A DNA stretch of 64,000 nucleotides from an uncultured Prevotellaceae bacterium (GCA_902784615.1 CACZVN010000004.1:1-64000); one strand, 5' to 3'. Positions 24,247-33,388 are shown, counted from the first letter of the stretch. Made by a program: numbers and translations. Notes: generated by a model from the sequence alone, not told the origin.

Positions 24247-25487
24247 TCGAAAAGACTAAGGCACAACGGCTTATGAAGTATTGGCCTTACATGGCTGGTG
24301 GCGTATTGCTGCTGGTGATATTGGGTTGGCTGGTGTTTGGCAACCATGCCTCGACGCTGCGAGTCAGCAAGGACGAACTGACCATCAGCGACGTACAGCA
24401 GACTGAGTTTAAGGACTATGTGCGCACCAATGGTCAGGTGCTGCCCATCCAGGTGGTGCAGGTCTCACCAGAGGAAGGCGGCATCGTGATGGAAAAGGTC
24501 GTCGAGGAGGGAACTCACGTCAAGAAAGGCGATGTTATCGTCCGTCTGAGCAATTCGAACCTCGACCTCCAGATCCTGAATGCGGAGGCCGAACTGGCTG
24601 AGAAACAGAACCTGTTGCGCAATACCCAGGTCGCCATGCAGCAGGACCGTTTGAACAACCAGACGGAACAGGCACAGCTCGATATGGACACCCAGCGCAA
24701 GCAGCGCACCTTCGAGCAGAACAAACGGCTCTATGGGGAAAAACTCATCAGTCGCGAAGACTTTATCCAGTCGCAGGAGGATTACGCACTCTCTGCCAAG
24801 AAGCGCTCGCTGGTATCAAAGCGCTTGAAGCAGGACAGCATCTATCGCACCGTGCAGATGGACCAGATGGAGGACAACCTCGAGAATATGCGTCGCAATG
24901 TGGTGCTCGTCCGCCAGCGTAAGGATAAGCTCGAAGTGCGCTCTGCCATCGATGGCGAACTGGGACTGCTCGACGTGGAGCTGGGACAGAGCATCTCCCC
25001 TGGCCAGAAGATCGGACAGCTCAACGACCTCTCTGACTATAAGGTTCAGGCGCAGATCGACGAGCACTATATCGACCGTGTGCGTCAGGGACTTACGGCC
25101 ACTTTCTCGCGTGGCGACAAGCAGTATCAGTTGCAAGTGCGCAAGGTCTATCCCGAGGTACGCGAGGGGAAGTTCCGCTGCGACTTCGTATTCCGTGGTG
25201 AACGCCCTGAGAACATTCGCACGGGACAGACCTACTACATCGACCTCGAACTGGGCCAGCCCGAGCAAGCTATCCTCATCCCTCGTGGCACCTTCTTTCA
25301 GACCACAGGCGGACAATGGATCTTCGTCCTCGACAAGAGCGGCTCGAAAGCCTATCGCCGTAACATCCGCATAGGCCGTCAGAACCCCCAGTACTACGAA
25401 GTGCTCGAAGGCTTGGAGCCAGGCGAGCGCGTCGTCACCAGCGGCTACGAAGCATTCAAAGACAATGAAATACTAAACATTCATTAG
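24234..25487 (+). CDS. Efflux periplasmic adaptor (MacA/HlyD-like)
   Basis: A 417-residue membrane-fusion protein. N-terminal membrane anchor (about 15-35, YMAGGVLLLVILGWLVFG), biotinyl-lipoyl-like half motifs (VVEEGTHVKKGDVIVRLSN and IDGELGLLDVELGQSISPGQKI), a long coiled coil between them (about 115-225) and a beta-barrel plus membrane-proximal domain. ATG 24234 is preferred over 24174 because it gives a proper anchor and sits just before the tolC-like stop. It connects the inner-membrane ABC permeases to the TolC-like channel. The permease genes follow after the structured repeat, under a second copy of the operator. Confidence 0.92.
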   Translation: MDRVIEKTKAQRLMKYWPYMAGGVLLLVILGWLVFGNHASTLRVSKDELTISDVQQTEFKDYVRTNGQVLPIQVVQVSPEEGGIVMEKVVEEGTHVKKGDVIVRLSNSNLDLQILNAEAELAEKQNLLRNTQVAMQQDRLNNQTEQAQLDMDTQRKQRTFEQNKRLYGEKLISREDFIQSQEDYALSAKKRSLVSKRLKQDSIYRTVQMDQMEDNLENMRRNVVLVRQRKDKLEVRSAIDGELGLLDVELGQSISPGQKIGQLNDLSDYKVQAQIDEHYIDRVRQGLTATFSRGDKQYQLQVRKVYPEVREGKFRCDFVFRGERPENIRTGQTYYIDLELGQPEQAILIPRGTFFQTTGGQWIFVLDKSGSKAYRRNIRIGRQNPQYYEVLEGLEPGERVVTSGYEAFKDNEILNIH

Positions 25488-25517
25488 TTACTCCTCGACC
25501 AATACAAATATTTTACT

Positions 25518-25738
25518 GAAATTGGAGCCTCCAAATTTTCCTACGGTGGCTCCGTTTTGATGAATTCTCTCGAGAATTGGATGCTCTCTTACGTGCGCGT
25601 AGGCGTATAGTTGTCTTACTCACTTTTTAACCCGCTCATCTCGCCTATCCCACACCTAAACCTACAGCGCGTAGGTGTGGGATAGGCGAGATGAGCGGGT
25701 TGTTTTTGACTTTGCCTCCTATCACGCCCGCGCGCGAA
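25518..25738 (+). repeat. Structured intergenic repeat, copy B, with perfect 30-bp hairpin
   Basis: Left flank (about 110 nt) matches copy A (7290-7400): TTGGAGCCTCCAAATTTTCC, GAATTCTCTCGAGAATT, GCGCG tract, ATAGTTGT, TTACTCACTTTTTAACCC. The hairpin arms at 25629-25658 and 25672-25701 are a perfect 30-bp inverted repeat with a 13-nt loop, followed by GTTTTT. Most stem bases differ from copy A, while AACCC/GGGTT and CCCACACC/GGTGTGGG are kept. It sits after the adaptor gene and before operator 2. Confidence 0.85.
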
Positions 25739-25768
25739 GTCACAAAGTGTCCTGACACCATTGTGTCA

Positions 25769-25865
25769 TGTCTAAAAATCATACGATATACTGTCTAATT
25801 ATTAGACAATCTGTATCCTCCGGGGTTAAAAGCCTTGGCGGATTCGTTTTTTGGGCGTAACTTTG
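25769..25865 (+). promoter_or_regulatory. Operator-promoter 2 for the permease operon
   Basis: Half-site TGTCTAA at 25769; 23 bp later the palindrome TGTCTAATTATTAGACA (25792-25808); -33 TTG at 25835; -7 TAACTTTG at 25858-25865. The layout is the same as operator-promoter 1, including ATCATACG between half-site and palindrome and ATCTG after it. It indicates separate but co-ordinated control of the permease genes. Confidence 0.85.
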
Positions 25866-25891
25866 TACCAACAAAAGAAGAAAACGTGAAT

Positions 25892-28270
25892 ATGAATAGT
25901 TATCTGAAGTTCCTGAGCCGCCACAGGCTCTTTACCATTATTAATATCGTGGGGCTGTGCCTCTCAATGGCTTTCCTGCTGTTGTTGGGAGATCTCATAT
26001 ACCGCCAGGCGTCTGTAGAGAACTATCAGACACGCGGCGATCGTACCTTCGTTGTGGGCAACGAGCAGTTTATGATGTCTCACTTCCGTGTGGGGCAGAA
26101 GTTACAAGACCGCTTCCCTGAGATTGAGAACTGGTGTTCCATCTCAGGATACAACTTGTCATTCAACGTCAGGGGACAGGAGGTTCTTACCAAGTTGCTC
26201 GTCACAGCGCCTAACTTCTTCGAGTTCTTCGACTATCGGCTGCTGACGGGCGACAAGCACAAGGTGCTCAGTGCCCCCAATCAGATGGTGGTGAGTAAAT
26301 CCTTCGCCCAGCGTTACTGGCCTGAGGGTGATGCTGTCGGTAAAGAGGTTGTCTTAGACGATAAAGATGTTCCTGACAGCCAAACCACCTACACCATCAG
26401 CGGCGTGATGGACGACTTCGACCGTTCCGTCATCCCCTCTGACTATGAGTGCATCATCAATGTGGAAAACCTGCGCGTCATTCACTCCTATGCCTATGAT
26501 GAGTACATGTCGAATGCTGCCAGTTGCGTATTGTTTCTTATGCAGCGTGAAGGTTGTGACCTGCGCAGTAAAATCAGCGATATGCGCGACTATCTGAAGA
26601 CCTTCTTCTGGATCTATCAGATGGAGGCCGTGAAAGAACTGACGCTCACTCCGCTCTCTACGCTTTACTATGACGCCAAAGGTTGCTCGTTAAATGATGA
26701 CGACCTCAATCATGGCAGTCGCGATATGGCCCGCCTCTATGTGATCATCGCCCTGCTTGTACTGGTGTTCGCCATCTTCAACTACGTGAACCTGAGTGTG
26801 TCGCTCACCACCGAGCGCTCGAAGGAGATGGCCACACGGCGGCTTCTTGGTTTGTCGCGCCTGCGGGTCTTCACCAAGCTCATCGGCGAGAGCATCATTT
26901 TCACCGCTGTCGCCTTTGTCATAGGCTATCTGATAGCCCTCGCCCTGCAGGACAAGGCCGTCGAGATGGCTAACTGTCCGATGGATTTGCTGAAGGACAC
27001 GGGCATTGTGACCATCATAGGCTTCCTGCTCGCCATCGCTGTGGTAGGTACCTTGGCTGGATTTGTGCCAGCATCCGTATTGAGCGGCTATCAGCCCATC
27101 GACATTGTTCGCGGCACATTCCGTCGCCGTGTGCGCCAGCGTTGGAGCCATGTGCTCATGGTGATGCAGGTCGTCTTTGCCATCGTCATGCTTACAGTCA
27201 GCCTGCTGCTTAACAGCAACATTCGCCAGCGGATGAACCTGCCCTTAGGCTATGAAACAGAGAATATCCTCCAGATGGGGGGCATCAGCGGCCTCAACTA
27301 TAGTCAGCGCCAGACATTCCGCGACCGTCTTATGCAACTATCTGAGGTGGAGGCCGTGGGCTACGGTTTTGGCACGCCTCTCGATATGTTGGAAAACAAC
27401 ACTTGTCAGGCCGAAGACGGAACGGTGGTCAGCATACGGCTACTAATGGGCGACACCTGTTTCTTCAACATCCTCAAGATACACCCCGAAAAGACCTATA
27501 CCGACCCGAAGGGCGGTAACTACGGTACAGGTGTCAACCACCAGTTGTTGCGACAGTTTGGCAGGCTCGAAACAGACACTGAATTCACGGTTTCCGGACA
27601 GGAACAGACCGTCCATGTTAGCGAACTCTATCCTGACATGGTGTATCAGAACGTGATGAACGAGGAGGAGCACCCCACGCCTTTCACGATATATAAGATG
27701 GATGAACTGTTTAAGGACATGGGGAGATACGGACCACCCCGTATGGTGCTTGTAAAGTATCATGGAGAGCGCAAAAAAGTGGAAGAGACAATGACGGCTA
27801 TGCTGAAAGAGCTGAGAGGGTACGATCCGCTTGAAGTCCGTGCACTTAGTCAACTGCACCGCCAATGGTACAAAGACTACGAACGATTCCTCGGCGTACT
27901 GACAGTCTTTACAGTTGTTGCCCTGCTGATTGCCGTACTCGGCCTGATGGCCATGAACAGCTATTTCGTTGGCCAGCGTCGTCGCGAGATTGCCATCCGC
28001 CGTGTCTTCGGAGCCGAAATCAGCGGTATCACCCTGCGATTGCTTCGTACGGTGGTCATTCAGTCACTCATTGCTGCCATCATCGCCATTCCCCTTTCAT
28101 GTTGGCTGGCACCAATGGTAGGCAGTATCTCCGGCCTCCGCATCGAGATGCAGCCCCTGCCCCTCATCCTCGCTCTCCTCATCGTCCTCGCCGTCAACGT
28201 CCTCACCGCTGCCTTCCAAGGCTGGCGTGCGGCTACGGAGAATCCTGTGAACAGCATAAAGAATGAATAA
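25892..28270 (+). CDS. FtsX/MacB-type ABC transporter permease 1
   Basis: A 792-residue permease with an N-terminal helix (RLFTIINIVGLCLSMAFLLLLGDLI), a large periplasmic domain (MacB_PCD-like), three membrane helices near the middle (IIALLVLVFAIFNYVNLSVSLTTERSKEMATRRLLG is the FtsX core motif), a second periplasmic domain and a final helix set (LIAVLGLMAMNSYFVGQRRREIAIRRVFGAE). Two FtsX units in one chain are typical of Bacteroidetes MacB-like systems. I place the start at ATG 25892, after the -7 element and matching the paralogue's MNSYLKFLSR start; an upstream frame extends to 25835. Substrate unknown. Confidence 0.9.
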   Translation: MNSYLKFLSRHRLFTIINIVGLCLSMAFLLLLGDLIYRQASVENYQTRGDRTFVVGNEQFMMSHFRVGQKLQDRFPEIENWCSISGYNLSFNVRGQEVLTKLLVTAPNFFEFFDYRLLTGDKHKVLSAPNQMVVSKSFAQRYWPEGDAVGKEVVLDDKDVPDSQTTYTISGVMDDFDRSVIPSDYECIINVENLRVIHSYAYDEYMSNAASCVLFLMQREGCDLRSKISDMRDYLKTFFWIYQMEAVKELTLTPLSTLYYDAKGCSLNDDDLNHGSRDMARLYVIIALLVLVFAIFNYVNLSVSLTTERSKEMATRRLLGLSRLRVFTKLIGESIIFTAVAFVIGYLIALALQDKAVEMANCPMDLLKDTGIVTIIGFLLAIAVVGTLAGFVPASVLSGYQPIDIVRGTFRRRVRQRWSHVLMVMQVVFAIVMLTVSLLLNSNIRQRMNLPLGYETENILQMGGISGLNYSQRQTFRDRLMQLSEVEAVGYGFGTPLDMLENNTCQAEDGTVVSIRLLMGDTCFFNILKIHPEKTYTDPKGGNYGTGVNHQLLRQFGRLETDTEFTVSGQEQTVHVSELYPDMVYQNVMNEEEHPTPFTIYKMDELFKDMGRYGPPRMVLVKYHGERKKVEETMTAMLKELRGYDPLEVRALSQLHRQWYKDYERFLGVLTVFTVVALLIAVLGLMAMNSYFVGQRRREIAIRRVFGAEISGITLRLLRTVVIQSLIAAIIAIPLSCWLAPMVGSISGLRIEMQPLPLILALLIVLAVNVLTAAFQGWRAATENPVNSIKNE

Positions 28271-28271
28271 C

Positions 28272-30665
28272 ATGAATAGCTATCTGAAATTCCTATCGAG
28301 AAACAAGCTCTATACGCTTGTCAATGTTGTCGGGCTGAGTGTCTCGCTGGCCTTTGTCATCATTATCGGGCTGTATGCCCAAATGGAGTTCGGACGCGAC
28401 AAGTGGCACGCGAAGGCCGACCGTATCTACAGCATTTGCACTGAAAGCGAGGGCGAAGTCGATGAACACTCGCACTGGTGCATGCAGGGGCTGCTGCGCA
28501 GCAATTTCCCTGAGATTGAGAACTCGTGCGCCGTGCTGAATCACGATGCCGAACTGACTATAGGCAACCAGGAGAAGAAGATGGTAAAGATGATGGCTGC
28601 CGACTCCACATTTTTCCAGTTGTTTGACTTCCCCCTGACGTTGGGCAACCGCCGTCATGCGCTGAAGCAGTCGAATGCCATCATCTTGAGCGAAGAGACT
28701 GCCCGCCTGCTCTTCGGCACCAGTGACCCGATGGGCAAGACGGTCACGCTGAAAGACTCGCTACAGTTTGTGGTGACAGGCGTGATGCCGCAGCTGAACC
28801 ACACCTATATGAGGAAATGTGATGTATTGGTGAGTACCGACATGGCCGACATACTGACCAACAACGGCGGTCGGTTCAAGGACGAGACGATGAACAGCTA
28901 CGGCCAGTGCCGTGTCTATCTGCTGGCACGCGAGGGGTGCGACCTGCGTCAGAAAGAGGCGGCGATTAACGACTTCCTCTCGGAACGTATCTGGCTGTTC
29001 AAGAAAGAGTCCGTATTTCCAAGCCGCCTGGAGTTGCACCCGCTGAAAGAGATGTACTTCCTGAAACGAGGCGGTGACAACGGGACCAGTAAGGGCGATC
29101 ACCAGCTGTCGTGGCTGCTCACCTTGGCTGGCCTGGTTATCCTGCTCTTTGCCGTGATGAACTACGTGAACCTGACGATGGCCCAGAGCACCTTCCGCAT
29201 GCGCGAGATGGCCATGCGCCGCCTGCTGGGTTCGCAGCGCAACGCCGTCATGATGAGGCTCATCGGCGAGAGTGTCATACTCTGCCTGCTATCGCTCCTG
29301 ATAGCGTTGCTATTAGTGCATATAGCCGAGCCATACGTCAACTGGTTAGTGAATAACCACAGCGTCAGTTCGTGGGAGGGCAATATAGGCAGTGGCGACA
29401 TCGACATCATACAAACTGCCGACCTATTGCGCCCGCAGGCACTCTCGGCCATTGTTGGTTTTACCCTGCTGCTGGGCATTGCTGCCGGCTTGGCACCAGC
29501 CATTGTCATTTCGTCGGCACACCCCATCGAGGTGGTGCGCGGCACCTTCCGCCGCCACTCGAAGATGTATTTCTCGCGGCTGTTCATCGTTGTGCAGCAC
29601 GTGTGTACCATTGCCGTCATCGGCGTGACGCTGACGATGTGGCTGCAGGTGCGCCACCTCATCAACGCACCGTTAGGCTGGAACACGGAGCGGCTGCTCA
29701 TCGTGCGTGCTCCCGAATGGGGCATGATGAAGAAACTCGGTCTGCTGTTCGCTGAGGTGCAAAAGATGCCGTGTGTTGAAGCATCAACGGTAGGCTTGGG
29801 TAGTCCGTTTACGGGTGGCAGCAACTCTACGAACCAAATAGGAGAGAAGGTTATTTCGTTCCAGACTTTCTGGAACACCCCCGGCTGGCTGAAGATGCTC
29901 GACATTCCAGTGCTGGCCGACTACGGTACTACTGGCAAGGACGGTGAGCGAAACTTCGTCACCCGCAAATGCTTAGAGGCAGAAGACCTGCCTGTCGATG
30001 CCCGCAGCATGAAGTTCGACGGCGAGCTGCTGCAAATAGATGGCATCATCGATGACTTCTGCTTAGGCGACATTCTCAGCGGCAGGGGCGAGAACATCGT
30101 TGTCACGGAGAAACCTTTAGAATTTGGCTTCGAGATGCTGGTGAAGTACCGTGGCACAAAGCAACAGGCCGTGGCGCAAATCCGGGATAGCTATGAGCGC
30201 ATCTTCGAAATGCCGATGGATACCGACTGTTGTCAGGACAGCGACAACATGCTGCAGCAGATGTTTGTGAGCCAGATACGCATCATGCGCCTGTTGACGG
30301 TGTTCGCCGTAGTGGCATTGGTGGTGTCGATGCTTGGTCTGCTGGCCATGTCCACCTACTATATTCAGCAACGGCGCAAAGAGGTGGCCGTCCGTAAGGT
30401 GTTCGGCTCTACCAGCAGCGAGGTGCTCCGTCGCCTGCTCCGTCAGTTCGTGGTCTATGTGGCCGTCGCCTTTGTGGTGGCCATTCCCATTATCTATCAT
30501 TATGGAAACGACTGGCTGTCGCAGTATAGCTATCGCATCACTCTCACGCTGTGGATACCCATAGTCGCAGGCGTCTTCAGTCTCGTCGTCTCGCTACTCA
30601 CCGTATTGGTGCAGAGCTGGCGGGCTGCCAATGAAAATCCAGTGAACAATATCAAAACAGAATAA
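28272..30665 (+). CDS. FtsX/MacB-type ABC transporter permease 2
   Basis: A 797-residue paralogue of the preceding permease, with the same MNSYLKFLSRNKL start, paired periplasmic domains and FtsX motifs (FRMREMAMRRLLGSQRNAVMMRLIGESVI; MSTYYIQQRRKEVAVRKVFGST). An in-frame ATG at 28263 overlaps the previous stop and is the alternative start. The pair probably forms a heterodimeric permease served by the single ATPase that follows. It is in the operon expressed from operator-promoter 2. Confidence 0.9.
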   Translation: MNSYLKFLSRNKLYTLVNVVGLSVSLAFVIIIGLYAQMEFGRDKWHAKADRIYSICTESEGEVDEHSHWCMQGLLRSNFPEIENSCAVLNHDAELTIGNQEKKMVKMMAADSTFFQLFDFPLTLGNRRHALKQSNAIILSEETARLLFGTSDPMGKTVTLKDSLQFVVTGVMPQLNHTYMRKCDVLVSTDMADILTNNGGRFKDETMNSYGQCRVYLLAREGCDLRQKEAAINDFLSERIWLFKKESVFPSRLELHPLKEMYFLKRGGDNGTSKGDHQLSWLLTLAGLVILLFAVMNYVNLTMAQSTFRMREMAMRRLLGSQRNAVMMRLIGESVILCLLSLLIALLLVHIAEPYVNWLVNNHSVSSWEGNIGSGDIDIIQTADLLRPQALSAIVGFTLLLGIAAGLAPAIVISSAHPIEVVRGTFRRHSKMYFSRLFIVVQHVCTIAVIGVTLTMWLQVRHLINAPLGWNTERLLIVRAPEWGMMKKLGLLFAEVQKMPCVEASTVGLGSPFTGGSNSTNQIGEKVISFQTFWNTPGWLKMLDIPVLADYGTTGKDGERNFVTRKCLEAEDLPVDARSMKFDGELLQIDGIIDDFCLGDILSGRGENIVVTEKPLEFGFEMLVKYRGTKQQAVAQIRDSYERIFEMPMDTDCCQDSDNMLQQMFVSQIRIMRLLTVFAVVALVVSMLGLLAMSTYYIQQRRKEVAVRKVFGSTSSEVLRRLLRQFVVYVAVAFVVAIPIIYHYGNDWLSQYSYRITLTLWIPIVAGVFSLVVSLLTVLVQSWRAANENPVNNIKTE

Positions 30666-30669
30666 AGCA

Positions 30670-31344
30670 ATGATTAAATTAGAAAACATTCAGAAGGTGT
30701 TCCGCACGGAAGAGGTGGAGACCGTAGCATTGGGCGGTGTGTCGCTCGAAGTGAAGAAAGGTGAGTTCGTGGCCATCATGGGACCGTCGGGCTGTGGCAA
30801 ATCAACACTGTTGAATATTCTGGGTCTGCTCGACAATCCCACCAGTGGAAAGTATCTGCTCGACGGCGAGGATGTTGGTTCGCTCAAGGAGAGCCAGCGC
30901 ACGAAGGTTCGCAAAGGTCAGATAGGTTTCGTGTTCCAAAGCTTCAATCTCATCGATGAGCTCAACGTAGAAGAAAATGTTGAGTTGCCTTTGACCTATC
31001 TTGGTGTTCCTAAGAAGGAGCGCAAGGCGAGGGTAGAGGAGGTGCTGCGCCGTATGGCCATCTCGCATCGAGCCCACCACTTCCCCCAGCAACTCTCAGG
31101 TGGCCAGCAGCAGCGTGTAGCCATCGCCCGTGCCGTGGTAATGAACCCCAAACTGATTCTTGCCGATGAGCCTACTGGTAACCTCGATTCCAAGAACGGT
31201 CTGGAGGTGATGCAACTGCTCACCCAGTTGAACCAGGAAGGTACCACCGTCCTGATGGTGACCCACTCCGAGCGCGATGCCGGCTATGCCACTCGCATCA
31301 TCAACCTCCTTGATGGTCAGGTGGTTCCAGAAGTCAAACTATAA
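30670..31344 (+). CDS. ABC transporter ATP-binding protein (LolD/MacB type)
   Basis: A 224-residue ATPase with Walker A GPSGCGKST (about 38-46), Q-loop FVFQSFNLIDELNV, signature LSGGQQQRVAIARA, Walker B LILADEPTGNLD and switch His in MVTHSERDA. It is the last gene of the permease operon, 4 nt after permease 2. It powers the two FtsX/MacB permeases and, with the adaptor and TolC-like protein, completes a tripartite efflux or lipoprotein-type export system. Confidence 0.94.
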   Translation: MIKLENIQKVFRTEEVETVALGGVSLEVKKGEFVAIMGPSGCGKSTLLNILGLLDNPTSGKYLLDGEDVGSLKESQRTKVRKGQIGFVFQSFNLIDELNVEENVELPLTYLGVPKKERKARVEEVLRRMAISHRAHHFPQQLSGGQQQRVAIARAVVMNPKLILADEPTGNLDSKNGLEVMQLLTQLNQEGTTVLMVTHSERDAGYATRIINLLDGQVVPEVKL

Positions 31345-31387
31345 GCCAACGGTTCGTGAACATCCATCAGAAGCCGATAGAACAAGA

Positions 31388-31480
31388 AAGGGAATCCCAT
31401 CTCTGCTCATATTCTTCTTCCTTCTTGCGTACCTCCTGAAGGGCTTTCTTCCGGAGGGCGCGCTTTTCGGCCTTTTTACC
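31388..31480 (-). pseudogene. C-terminal remnant of a paralogue of the 32580-33122 gene
   Basis: The minus-strand frame gives GKKAEKRALRKKALQEVR followed by KKEEEYEQRWDSL, closely matching the end of the intact protein at 32580-33122 (GKKIEKRKHRKNELKKVR, then QKEAEYQQRWDSL). Nothing upstream of it continues that protein; the sequence changes directly into an nrdG fragment on the other strand. It is a broken duplicate. Confidence 0.75.
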
Positions 31481-31486
31481 GATGGT

Positions 31487-31749
31487 GATGCCATCGATGC
31501 CTTCGTCGAACAATACGGCGAGGACATCACCTGTATCTCCTTCATGGGTGGCGACAACGATCCGAAGGGCGTCAACCTCCTGGCGCAGTATATCCATGAG
31601 GAACATCCGCAATTCAAGGTGGCGTGGTACAGTGACAAGACCGTCACCTCGGTCCCCTGAAGAAGCCCACCACCAACCAGCGCCTTTATCGCCAGAATGC
31701 CCAAGGCGAGTTTGAGGATATCACTTCCCGCTTCTGGAAGAAGCCTTAA
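31487..31749 (+). pseudogene. Partial, frameshifted copy of nrdG
   Basis: The sequence from GATGCCATCGATGCCTTCGT onward follows nrdG codons for roughly residues 47-155 (DAIDAFVEQYGEDITC, FMGGDNDPKGVNLLAQYIHE). It then lacks about 70 nt between the codons for KTV(I/T)S and GPLKKPTT, which shifts the frame and creates an early stop. The DNA match resumes to the end (RFWKK). The radical-SAM cysteine motif is absent. The intact gene is at 20889-21356, 10 kb away. Confidence 0.88.
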
Positions 31750-32561
31750 TTGATTTCGTAGCCTTTTACCATGATGGCAGGACAAACGGGAAGTTTCTTG
31801 GTCTTTCCCTTGACGGCATTGCGATAAAGGCCACTCTTCATATAGGCCTTCATGTATAAGAATCCTTTTTCGCCATAACCATCCACTACACAGATACTGA
31901 TGTAATAGTCTTTCTTTGGCTTTAGTATAATATTCTCTTCCGGACGGATATCCAAGAGATAGTCGCTTTTATCGTTTGTCAAGGTCTCATAAATCGGTTT
32001 CTGATGGATATTCACAAACTGCGTGCCAATTTTCTCATAGACATTGATACTCACCTTACATTGTTTAAAGGTGCAACCCGAGATCTTCACCAGGATATCG
32101 CTGATGACATATTCTTTGCTGCATGAGAATGGAACTCCTCCCTCCGGGCCTAAATCCGAGCCATGTCCTGAGGTGCCTACGAGCCCGGGAGCAGGGATTC
32201 CTTTACCAACAATGGTTTTGGGCTTGTTCTTTTTGCCGATAACCACCTCTGCGAGTTCCACGACCTTGTCCTTCAGGACTACAGTAAGTTCCTCTCCAGT
32301 GGCATATTCCTGATAGGGTATCTCTGTTGTCAGATACGAAACGTGACTGAAGGATAGTTCCTTCTTTCGTCCTGCGGGAATCGTGAGTTCAAAGTTCCCC
32401 TTGGCATCCGAAATAACACCAACACTATCCTCATCGAATCCGATGCTGACGTATTCGATGGATTCGCCACGCTCATTGATAACCTGTCCCTTGACAGTGA
32501 TCTGCGCCGTTCCCGTTATGGCAACAAGCACAAACATAATGGTTGATAACAGTTTTTTCAT
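31746..32561 (-). CDS. Secreted protein with N-terminal CarboxypepD_reg-like domain
   Basis: A 271-residue protein with signal peptide MKKLLSTIMFVLVAITGTAQ, then a carboxypeptidase-regulatory-like beta-sandwich (about 21-95: ITVKGQVINERGESIEYVSIGFDEDSVGVISDAKGNFEL), as found at the front of many TonB receptors. A C-terminal beta-rich domain of unknown type follows (INVYEKIGTQFVNIHQKPIYE). No barrel follows, so it is a free-standing member. It probably forms a unit with the neighbouring 32580-33122 gene (18 nt apart). Function unknown. Confidence 0.78.
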   Translation of the reverse strand: MKKLLSTIMFVLVAITGTAQITVKGQVINERGESIEYVSIGFDEDSVGVISDAKGNFELTIPAGRKKELSFSHVSYLTTEIPYQEYATGEELTVVLKDKVVELAEVVIGKKNKPKTIVGKGIPAPGLVGTSGHGSDLGPEGGVPFSCSKEYVISDILVKISGCTFKQCKVSINVYEKIGTQFVNIHQKPIYETLTNDKSDYLLDIRPEENIILKPKKDYYISICVVDGYGEKGFLYMKAYMKSGLYRNAVKGKTKKLPVCPAIMVKGYEIN

Positions 32562-32579
32562 TTTGATATGGATAATAAT

Positions 32580-33122
32580 CTATTTTCCTTCTAAACTATC
32601 CCAGCGTTGCTGATACTCGGCCTCTTTCTGTCGCACTTTCTTCAATTCATTCTTTCTGTGCTTGCGTTTCTCTATCTTCTTACCGAGGGTATTCTCAAAT
32701 ATCCAGAGGGCGATGGCAAGCACATCGGGACCTGGTGGAATCACTTTCGGTAATTTGTCGCGTTCAACTTGCTGAGGCGAGGGCTTCATCATCTCTGCCA
32801 TCCGTTTGTCGAATCGTCGTTCTCCATAAATCACTACTTCCCTTAAGGTGTTCATTTTTGGCAACAAGAAGATGGTGTCTCCCTTCAGTTCTGACTTGAG
32901 CACATAACGCTTCTCATATAACGGATGAGAGAACGAGATCCTGTTGAATCCATCCTTGAGCAAGAATGTCCCGTCCCAAATAGTCCTCGTGTCCTGATTG
33001 TCATCGGTATGGACAAGCACGTCGCGAAGAGGAACTCGCGACTCCAAATCTGCTACTATGAATTGTTGAGCCTCAACACAGGTAGAAACGATAAGCAAAA
33101 GTCCAATCAGTAACTTTTTCAT
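32580..33122 (-). CDS. Small secreted protein, CarboxypepD_reg-like, function unknown
   Basis: A 180-residue protein with signal peptide MKKLLIGLLLIVSTCVEAQQ, a short beta-rich domain (FIVADLESRVPLRDVLVHTDDN) resembling carboxypeptidase-regulatory-like domains, and a highly basic, probably helical tail (about 145-180, KKIEKRKHRKNELKKVRQKEAEYQ). A C-terminal remnant of a paralogue lies at 31388-31480. It has its own promoter and leads into the 31746-32561 gene. I cannot assign a function. Confidence 0.72.
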   Translation of the reverse strand: MKKLLIGLLLIVSTCVEAQQFIVADLESRVPLRDVLVHTDDNQDTRTIWDGTFLLKDGFNRISFSHPLYEKRYVLKSELKGDTIFLLPKMNTLREVVIYGERRFDKRMAEMMKPSPQQVERDKLPKVIPPGPDVLAIALWIFENTLGKKIEKRKHRKNELKKVRQKEAEYQQRWDSLEGK

Positions 33123-33146
33123 CTAGGATGGTTGATGTTCTGGCTA

Positions 33147-33154
33147 CAAAGATA
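33147..33154 (-). promoter_or_regulatory. -7 promoter element of the 33122 gene pair
   Basis: Reads TATCTTTG on the minus strand, 24 nt from the ATG. Confidence 0.6.
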
Positions 33155-33306
33155 GACATAAAAGCGAGACGTACGTTGTGCTTTAACATATCTGCCGTCA
33201 ATTCTAACATCTTTAACCTTCGACAATGTAATGAAAATTTATCAAACGATAACCATTTTTATTTAACTTGCCATTCTATTTTCTTGCGTTCTAAAGAAAT
33301 AATAGT

Positions 33307-33314
33307 TACCTTTG
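33307..33314 (+). promoter_or_regulatory. -7 promoter element before the truncated ECF gene
   Basis: TACCTTTG matches TAnnTTTG. The leader that follows is a near copy of the leader of the intact ECF gene at 35263. Confidence 0.5.
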
Positions 33315-33388
33315 CAAAAAAATCTTGGAGTGGGGGTGATGATTTCCCTGGCTCATCTGTAAATATAGTAAAAGCAAGCGAGAAAAAG

